From Mesodorylaimus sp. YZB2_4 (taxonomy: Eukaryota > Nematoda > Enoplea > Dorylaimida > Dorylaimidae), in NCBI GenBank assembly GCA_030248295.1, contig JASANH010001213.1:124001-188000 (forward strand): a stretch of 64,000 nt of DNA, written 5' to 3'. This document shows, piece by piece, positions 57,075-64,000 of this stretch. The notes under the pieces were generated by a model, which was not told the origin of the DNA, ran no database searches, and worked only from the letters and a program-made list of their open reading frames with translations. Both the position numbers and the translations under genes were made by a program. Every line of letters starts with the position of its first letter. Positions within the stretch are counted from its first letter, which is position 1.

Positions 57075-57160
57075 ACACACAACCATGATCAATGTTCCCA
57101 TGAAGTGGCCTTCGTTAGAAGAAGGGATCACTGCATCTTCAAAATGTGCCTATCATGACT
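57075..57160 (-). pseudogene. Relic of lipase exon 5
   Basis: On the minus strand, GGCCACTTCATGGGAAC and ATTGATCATGGTTG match the [11 protein letters not shown] segment of lipase exon 5. The catalytic Ser codon TCC is replaced by TTC (Phe). Upstream, ATCATGATAGGCACATTTTG matches the ATGATTAACCATATCCTG region with a deletion and stops. It lies between lipases B and C and is the remnant of a fourth family member. Confidence 0.65.
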
Positions 57161-57285
57161 TTGTACAGTTTGATGACCGACTCTATTTGATGATATGGAA
57201 CCAATCAGAACCGTCGAAGCTCTTCAAGACTGAACCATTACAAGCAAGTACAGTATTTACAGAGACGCGATGGCTCAGCTGGTCC

Positions 57286-57387
57286 CGCATTTGCTTGGGC
57301 CAACAACCCTGACCGGCAGGCCGCAGTTCTGTTCAGGCTGAGGACAGCGATTTAGTAAGCTCGTCGCTGGTCTTGCGCATCTGGGTG
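57286..57387 (+). repeat. Dispersed repeat of unknown type, copy 2
   Basis: Matches 34971-35120. It is cut by the MITE beginning at 57388. Confidence 0.55.
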
Positions 57388-57618
57388 CTGTTTCACCACA
57401 GCTTTAGCAATGCTAAAAGCAATGTTTCTCGCTAAAATCTACGTGTCTGTGTTTCACCAAAATCATGCCACTAGCAGTAGACGTTTCTAGTCTAGCAACG
57501 ATTTTAGTATCGAGAATCACTGCGCGTTTCACCAAAAAACTACAGTATGCCGTGCTAGCCAGACATCGCTAAAATCTTCGTATCTGTATAACATTGCTAA
57601 TCGCTTTTTGGTGAAACA
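57388..57618. mobile_element. MITE with CTGTTTCACCA ends
   Basis: 231 bp with terminal inverted repeats CTGTTTCACCA...AGC on the left and GC...TGGTGAAACAG on the right. Subterminal TAGCAATG is on the left and CATTGCTAA on the right. Internal copies of GTTTCACCAAAA are present. No coding capacity. The superfamily is not certain; the ends resemble PIF/Harbinger-type Tourist elements. Confidence 0.65.
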
Positions 57619-58256
57619 GTCTCCTGAACTCCTCCTCCTCCTGTTGACTGAAGTCTTTACAGCGCAATCGACAGTGTAACTGTTCGCCATCGTGGGCATC
57701 GTACGACTTCCGTCCTATCTGAAACAACGTACAGATGACAGCCAGGGAACTGACCGCAGCAAGCACAGTTACTTACTTTTGCAAGTAGGCATTCAATTCC
57801 GCCGCCAGCCGCTCCTGAAGGGCCGCCATGACGATTTCTGGAACGGCGTCTGCTCACGGAACTGCGGATATCACCGCTCGACTGAGGTTGCAATGTGCAG
57901 CTGCGCCTGCATTGATTACTTTACTTTTTGCTGGAATTTTTCACTTTGTCGCCTCGACAGTTTATTTCATTCGGCAAAGTGCACGTAAACACTCTGACAT
58001 CCTCCATCAGATCAACTTAGGCAGATATAAACATGGCATAATCCATTTTTAAAAACCCCCCGCCCCCCTTTTTCTTTCTTCAGGAAAAAAAAAATAGGGT
58101 GTGGGGGGGGTGCATGACCTGCAAGCTGTCATGCGATATTTAATGCTAAGGAACAGTTTTTGAGTTGCGGACAAACTTGCGACTTGAGGACTTGCTAATT
58201 TTTGACATGCGGACAATTCAATCTTGTCCAAATGACCAGTTCACTGGAGTAGATAC
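57619..58256. other. Unassigned, one coding-like short exon candidate
   Basis: On the minus strand an ATG at about 57833 opens MAALQERLAAELNAYLQ followed by a good donor (AAAAGTAAGT) and a 58-nt GT-AG intron. The next exon does not continue any frame that I recognise. The start loosely resembles prefoldin subunit 6, but this is not enough to call a gene. A homopolymer-rich C/A stretch is at 58050-58110. Confidence 0.25.
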
Positions 58257-58257
58257 G

Positions 58258-59630
58258 ATTGTGACTTTCACTCCTTGTGCGGGTGGGAGCCTAAACCGGT
58301 CTCTGCAGGTTCGAATCACCACTGCGCGGTCCCAATAGCTGGACGATAGCAAAGCACAAGGCTTACTATGACGACTAGCGGACACCTCCACGACGGGTCG
58401 GTCGTACACGAATACACGAGCAGGAAATATGCAAAGGAGAAGAAGCTGAACGTTAGTAGCCAGACACGGCCGTACTTGACGGAATCACTAACATGAACTG
58501 AGGACTCAGAGACGCACCGTGTCAGGTGGGCTGATGGCCTAGGACCGGTATGGGGAGATACTCGCACCGGTTTGATTTGGCCAGATCTGATCCTGTGCCA
58601 GGGAGGGCAGAACACGTGGAAGTAATTCACGTGCTGGAAACATACGTTCCATGAGTACTGGCGGGGAAGGAACTACTTGCACGGAGAGGTGCGGGTTACA
58701 CTCCTCCCATCGCCAATTGAGCGTGACCCCACGCTCCACTAAACTAAACTCTCGGAGTTCAGAATAGGGAACATGGGAGCAGCCGACACAATTGCTAATC
58801 GATCCTAGGACGGGAAGTTCCTAATAGATCATATCAGACGGACTTCCTGAACGAAGGGACAGCTTCGTTCAAAAGAGTGGATCAGATCCGCACAAGAAAT
58901 TGGACTGGTGGATCTGACTATCAGAGTCCCTCAAAATCTTCACCTGAAGTTCGTTGGGGCACTAGGGGCACATCAAAGAACGCACAAAACGCGTAAATAC
59001 CCCAGGAACAACAGCCCTAAGTGCGCACGGGACGCAATCACTGCTCGGTACTCCCCCTTTCCCTCTAAAAAACTCACACACCACAAAAGGGTCCTAGAGC
59101 TCATGTCACTGGACGCTTACCACTAGCGAAGATGCATTGGATCGAGTGTGCTTGATGTGCTGACTAGCAGCCTCGAACGAGGGAGGGCGTTGTTGATTGT
59201 TTGGTTGATTGTGTAACCCGCACCTCTCCGTGCAAGTGGTGCCGCCGCCCTCATCCGCATGGCACGTGTGTTTCCAGCACGTGAAGTTACTTCCGCGTGT
59301 TCTGCCCGCTTGGCACAGGGTCAGATCTAGCCAGATCAAACCGGTATCTCTCCATACTGGTTTTAGGCCGTCGGCCCACCTGAACGGTGTGGCCTCGAAG
59401 TCCTCAGTTCACGTTGGTGATTCCGTCTAGTACGGCCGTGTCAGGCTACTAGTGTTCGGCTCCCTACTCCCTCGAATATTACCTGCTCGTGTATTTGTGT
59501 ACGATCGATCCGTCGTGGAGGTGTCCGCTAGTCGGCATAGTCCGGCTATTGGGACCGCGCAGTGAGTGATTCGTACCTGCAGAGCCCCGTGTAGGCTCCC
59601 CCACCCGTGCAAGGAGTGGAAGTCACAATT
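58258..59630. mobile_element. Large fold-back element with about 420-450-bp inverted arms
   Basis: 58258-58705 and 59213-59630 are inverted copies of each other. Outer ends are ATTGTGACTTTCACTCCTTG and the inverted AATTGTGACTTCCACTCC. Inner ends are TTGCACGGAGAGGTGCGGGT and its complement. Shared internal motifs include GGTTCGAATCAC, CCTCCACGACGG and ACACGAGCAGG. A 507-bp spacer separates the arms. No transposase is visible. A tRNA-like B box (GGTTCGAATC) inside the arms and a copy at 17380 suggest that it could be two opposed copies of a repeat. Confidence 0.75.
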
Positions 59631-61295
59631 GCTTGAGGCTTGGGACCACGGAAAGGCGGTCAACGGAGATTGACATGTTGACTGGCAGTTTGATGTTGGG
59701 ACCATGAAGAGATGGTCATCGAACTTAAACAAAACAGACAGACGGACGAGTCTTAAACAAATTTACAGCAGGCGACGTCAGTGGGACGAACGAGTAGACC
59801 ACGGAACGGTGGTGCCATCGTCGTGCATACCTGGCGGGAGGCCAGAGTCGCGGGCCTCTTGACGTAGATCCATAATATGATGATATGTGGCTACTGGCTC
59901 ACCCTTCAGATATCGATTAGGACGAATCGAACCGACTCGGATGGGCGGGGATGCCAGCCAACGAGGACGAAAAGCCGGAATGGACTCGACGAGGACGAAC
60001 ATGGGTGATATTATAAAAGGAGACAGAGCGGTCTCATTGGGAAGCGGGAAATTCAAAATTTGAAATCGTGTTGGACACGAAGTCCCCCAATTGAACATAG
60101 CGAAACACGCTAAAAGCTAAAACCTGATGTAACGTAGCGCTTTATAGATGTAGAGATTGTTGGGATCTACTTGAACGGGAAGGCTCAAGAGGTCGAGTTC
60201 GTTCGCAGCAAGTTAAATGAGGCGGACTGCTTCATGGAACTTGTACTTGTGTCCACGATACTTCCGAGGCAGGTAGGATTTCTTGCTTATCTTCTTCTCG
60301 AAGTCGGCGAGGTGTGCTCCGAAATCCTTCATGGTAGTCGCATGAGCGTCGTTGCAAAAAAGCGAGATCGCCGTTGTAAAAAAGAACGCTATAGATCTAA
60401 CAAATGTCGGACATGCGGAAAAGATTTCCATAGGCTCGGAGAACACATTGCACGGACATTGCACACCCACTTGCACGGAGAGGTGCGGGACACACGATTC
60501 ATCAGTTTTTTCTGACGGGTGATCGAGAGACGCTAATGATTAAACGGCTTCGCCGCGTGCTCATTCTAGTCTGCTCTCTTTTCGCCTTCGCCTTGAATCT
60601 AGTTTAGTGAATGAATCTGTGTGCCGCCACCGCTAATTCAGGGTCTGGCAGAAGTACTTTTCGCTTTAAACTGCTCTGTACTGTATACTCGCTGAATTTT
60701 TTCATATACGTACAGTACGTAGAGGAGAGTTTCTTGTATTGATTTAATTGCCATTAGGTTTTCTTTGAACTGTGGCTTCTGTTCCCTAATGCCCATTCAT
60801 GTTGGTTCCTCGGCGCGCTCCTGAGTACGTATGAGTCGTTCGCTCCTGAGTTCTCGGTTCGCCAATGGAAAGCAGTCTACTGTATTCCCACCAATTCAAC
60901 CCCACCCCCAACCCAAAGCTTTTTTACCAAAACCGGCGAGTACGGGGTGGCCACAGGAGTGCGCAGATATGGGCGGCCATGCAAGACCTGCCCTACATTG
61001 CAAGCTGCTGGAACTAAACGGTGGGAACGAACTGCCAATACTCCTGAACCCACTTCAAATCTTGCTGCTAGCAAACCCTCATGAATTGTCCCTTTTTTAT
61101 GCCTTTTAAAAAAAGCATTCAATACAGCAACTTCCTCGGAGTTGTGTTTACTTAAATCACGCATGTGTTACTGCACCCAGTGATCGATTCAAGTCCTCAT
61201 CAGGCACCAACTAATTCAAGAAGAATACAGCTGCACTTCAGAAAGTTTGTGTATTGCGTTTTCGGGATCGCGTTAGGTGTCTTTCGCGGCTCGCC
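59631..61295. other. Unassigned stretch with coding-like fragments
   Basis: A minus-strand frame from 60018 (ATG) to 59831 with a good donor (CGCCAGGTATGC) encodes SIPAFRPRWLASPPIRVGSI and more. A second at 60332-60213 encodes MKDFGAHLADFEKKISKKSY and ends in TAA. They have strong codon-like composition but no continuing exons, and the intervening DNA is a fold-back element. I cannot name a product. The rest of the stretch (to 61295) shows nothing. Confidence 0.3.
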
Positions 61296-62300
61296 TTAAC
61301 CGCCTTCATCGGCTTTCCGAGTTTCTTTTGTCATTGTCGGCTTTCTCAGATTTGCTTTTGGTCCCGCTGTTCCATGACGTTTGTCAGGATTGCGCGTGTT
61401 TCGTTTCTGACAACGCTGTCGTACTCGCCGTCGTTGTACGCCTTGTCGAAAGATACCTCGTGTCCTTCGACGTCGAAGAAGGTAGATCCCCATCGCGAGC
61501 CCAATGCAAATAACAGCAACCACAAGTACGCTGATGCTCGCTATCACAAATGGGGAGTCGACGGGTGAGGTTGTGGTGGTGTACCAGGGCAATCGGTCTT
61601 TCAGTATCATCTTAGCTGGCGCCACGCTCTCCAATTCGCTTGCTTCGGTTGCTTTCCCTAATGAATTGACGGTTGTGGTTTGCCTGAACAGCTTCGGGAC
61701 ACTTCGGCTCGCGTTCGTCCTGCACCTCTTTCCGCTCGTCAGACTCTTTTCACGACCACTCGACTCGCATATCAGGTGAAACAAAGGATGTTTTAGGTCG
61801 CACGGTTTGGAACTCCATCGCAGCCACTTTTGCTTCAGAATAGCTAGTAAGCACCTATTGCTTCCATTTCCGCTTTTCGGCTCTCCTCTCATCCATGGCA
61901 CCACTTTTGGATCAAAGGTGGTGCTCAATGTCGAGTTATCCAATGTCCATCGCCATTTCGTTAAGTCACTCCAGTTGCTGTCGTTGTCGTTCTCAGGCTG
62001 GGTTCGGACAAGCCCTATCCAAAGCGACTTGTTTTTTCCTGTTTGATCAGGGTATTGACGAATTATTAGCGCCAATTCGTTATTCTTTCGAATCGTATCC
62101 AGCTTGGGTAGACGCCACGAATCACCAAAACTTTTGCATTTTTCCTCCGCCTCTTCTTGGCTTATGGTCATGGTGCTCGAAACGAGGACGCAACTTCCAT
62201 CTGGCATGTTGTACACAGTATGAGGATTATATGCCGCCGAGGCTGATATGCATACTGCAGCCAAGACTAGAACGAAGGGACATCGCAGGTACACAACCAT
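61296..62300 (-). CDS. Single-pass membrane C-type lectin-like protein (CTL 3)
   Basis: Single exon, 334 residues from the ATG at 62300; the frame continues upstream but only this ATG opens a signal peptide (VLVLAAVCISASA). The lectin-like domain runs from about residue 24 to 180. It includes EEAEEKCKSFGDSWRLPKL, SLWIGLVRTQ, KWRWTLDNSTL and a sugar loop with Gly-Glu-Pro-Lys instead of Glu-Pro-Asn. It closes WLRWSSKPCD and FHLICESS. A stalk of about 70 residues, a hydrophobic helix (IASISVLVVAVICIGLAMGI) and a strongly basic tail of about 60 residues (RRRRTRG, QRRRVRQR) follow. The tail may bind phospholipid or act in retention; no motif decides this. It is related to the proteins at 19639 and 36550. 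Confidence 0.85.
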   Translation of the reverse strand: MVVYLRCPFVLVLAAVCISASAAYNPHTVYNMPDGSCVLVSSTMTISQEEAEEKCKSFGDSWRLPKLDTIRKNNELALIIRQYPDQTGKNKSLWIGLVRTQPENDNDSNWSDLTKWRWTLDNSTLSTTFDPKVVPWMRGEPKSGNGSNRCLLAILKQKWLRWSSKPCDLKHPLFHLICESSGREKSLTSGKRCRTNASRSVPKLFRQTTTVNSLGKATEASELESVAPAKMILKDRLPWYTTTTSPVDSPFVIASISVLVVAVICIGLAMGIYLLRRRRTRGIFRQGVQRRRVRQRCQKRNTRNPDKRHGTAGPKANLRKPTMTKETRKADEGG

Positions 62301-63096
62301 CTTCGACCCACAGCCCACAGGCGAATGAGCTTTCCACAGCCCACAGGTACGGGTAAGCGCTCTCAAAGTGAAAGGTGCTATAAACGTTGTGTGCGAGTAG
62401 TGTAAAGCTACCACGGGGTCAAGCTGAGATATTGTTCTGTGCTGCAAAAGCGTCTTTAGATCTTATAAAAGACCGCTCGTTGATCTTGTAAAAAATCTTC
62501 TCGCTCGCATTCTGATCAAGTCGGCATCTGTGCAATTTCTGGCCTGAGGAGCATCGAGCTTTCAAAGATCGAGTCTCAAACCTTATCTTGGATAAATGGG
62601 CCCCTTCTCGGAGATCCGATCTTGAGACTGCATCATCGAATCCTGATGTGCGAGCATGAAAATGTCTCAGTTCTCTCAGATCTTGGTATTTCGCAATTTC
62701 AAAAGTAAAACCCCATTATGTTTAAAAAATCCAAAATCCTAAAGTTTATCGCTTTTGAAGGCGAGCAATCTGGATCCAGAATGAGTCCACGTGCCTTGTG
62801 CGAGTGGAGTTTTGGATTTCGTTCCGATTCCAGGATCAGGTTTTCAGATCCAGCAGCAAATGCGGCCTTGAAGAGGATGGGCAAGAGCGAAATCCAACGC
62901 TGGTTGTAACCGGTTGATGCTCTTGTTTGATTGGTTATGCGCGTGTCAGTCAGCTACAGTACGAACTCGTAATCCAGCAGAAAGTATCATCAAATAGCTC
63001 CTGGCGGTAACATTAGATTTTTCGCATATCAGAACCTCATGCATGCAATACCCTTAAGGTCCCGATCATTCCCTCATTCCCAGCACGTCGCACATT
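62301..63096. other. Intergenic, 5' flank of CTL 3 and 3' flank of lipase C
   Basis: A TATA-like CTTTTATAAGATC (minus strand, about 62460-62472) lies 160-170 bp upstream of the CTL 3 start codon. Otherwise nothing recognised. Confidence 0.35.
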
Positions 63097-64000
63097 TTAA
63101 TGCGACTGCGAATCAAAATCAGCTCGTATATCTTGCTGAATGGGGATGTAAACTTCTTTTGCTGCGCGCATACCCCACAGGAAATCCATATGGTTGAAGT
63201 CGTTCAGATACGCCCTTGCGAAGACGTTTTTCAGATGTGGCATCATGTTGCGCACATCAGTATCATCGGCCAGCCAATCGGTGGAGCCCCAGTACAGACC
63301 GACTGGTGTTTCCATTTTGCTAACATCGTACTCTGGTGGGCTTTCCTGAGATGGTATGCATAATCATGTGACTGGCGATCAGATGACAAGTGACTGGCCT
63401 ATCCTTACCGTGCCGTAGCGCTGCTTATTCTTGGAACTTCCAAAATCGTATTGTTGAATTTTTGCGCTGCTGTACATTTGGCCGAAATGGATGAAAGTTC
63501 TTCGCGATGTGCCAGCAGGTGTGTGGGCCAGGTAGACAGGTAAGCGGGTCTAAAATGTACGACGGGGTAGAGAAAACCATTATTCTTCGCGCCTTCTGGA
63601 GTCAGCATCAAAGCACCGTAAACCTCACTCAGCCCCCTCGTTATTTGCACTCATTGGCTCATTAGTTTCATCTCTCAAATAGTTTCCCTGGGATAACACG
63701 GAACTACCATGTACTGCGACAGTATGTTGTATAGTCAACCCAATGGTGCATACGCACTCAATATGTCATTGTTTCTGGTGGATAAGAGTTTAAAGAAGGT
63801 GCGAACTCGGGGAAGGGAATTCTATGATATAGTACTGCAATAGTGTCCTAGCTGATTTTGTGACTACAATCATCAGCTGTTTCGGAGAACTTCAATGCTA
63901 AAGTGCGTTGCACATGTATTCTCCCCAACGGACCCATTTGAAACTATCATTTCCATATTTCTTACAGCATTCAGCTGATGTGAACTGGGACCAGCGATCA
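63097..64000 (-). CDS. Acid lipase C (LIPL-like), C-terminal part, cut by the window end
   Basis: Exons 9 (63345-63097), 8 (63549-63409) and the end of exon 7 (64000-63966) are present. Their phases and lengths match lipases A and B (exon 8 is again 141 nt). The visible 140 residues or so contain [20 protein letters not shown], the acid Asp in WGSTDWLAD and the catalytic His in DFNHMDF. The nucleophile exon lies outside the window. The catalytic loop reads Gly-Ser-Thr-Asp where A and B have Gly-Asp-Asn/Ser-Asp, a difference next to, but not at, the catalytic Asp. The gene continues beyond 64000. Confidence 0.93.

Noticed and set aside
57720-57833. Prefoldin subunit 6 first exon
   Set aside because: Only about 17 residues resemble the N-terminus and the next exon does not continue the protein, so it was kept as a candidate fragment only.

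Overview
This is a 64-kb piece of animal nuclear DNA, most likely from a nematode. The genes are split by short GT-AG introns (mostly 45-150 nt). A degenerate seven-helix receptor carries the SRFQLDQN-type motif of nematode Sra/Srab/Sre chemoreceptors. A LIPL-type acid lipase cluster, a globin with a long N-terminal extension and a thyrotropin-releasing-hormone-receptor-like GPCR also fit. The genus cannot be told from the sequence, and no prokaryotic features (operons with ribosome binding sites, CRISPR, IS elements) are present.

Layout. 0.9-1.6 kb: a four-helix membrane protein (+). 2.8-4.1 kb: a novel single-pass membrane protein in three exons (-). 5.0-10.9 kb: a complete V-ATPase subunit a gene in 19 exons (-). 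11-14 kb: gene-poor, with SINE copies. 14.1-15.1 kb: a globin (-). 17.9-18.4 kb: a decayed FLYWCH/MULE-type transposon end. 18.9-19.3 kb: a hairpin element and a SINE. 19.6-22.4 kb: a membrane C-type lectin and a vWA-like membrane protein (+). 23.7-25.2 kb and 28.0-29.1 kb: two broken chemoreceptor genes. 30.3-31.1 kb: a secreted repeat protein with a Cys-rich domain (-). 32.8-33.2 kb: a second decayed MULE piece. 36.5-37.4 kb: a second membrane C-type lectin (+). 42.4-44.8 kb: a TRH-receptor-like GPCR in five exons (-). 48.2-50.1, 54.5-56.7 and 63.1-64.0 kb: three paralogous acid lipases (-) with identical exon structure, the last running off the window, plus a dead lipase exon at 57.1 kb. 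61.3-62.3 kb: a third membrane C-type lectin (-).

Between the genes the sequence is dominated by repeats. There are tRNA-derived SINEs in two subfamilies, a hAT-type element with a clear 8-bp target duplication nested in an older fold-back element (51.2-53.9 kb), a large fold-back element (58.3-59.6 kb), a palindromic SINE-flanked block (41.0-41.7 kb), short MITE-like pieces and a few tandem duplications.

Functionally the intact genes point to the gut and body surface (acid lipases, V-ATPase acidification, membrane C-type lectins, a secreted Cys-rich protein) and to the nervous system (TRH-type receptor, globin). I see no evidence that they form one pathway; the lipases are a tandem family produced by duplication, and the three lectins are dispersed paralogues.
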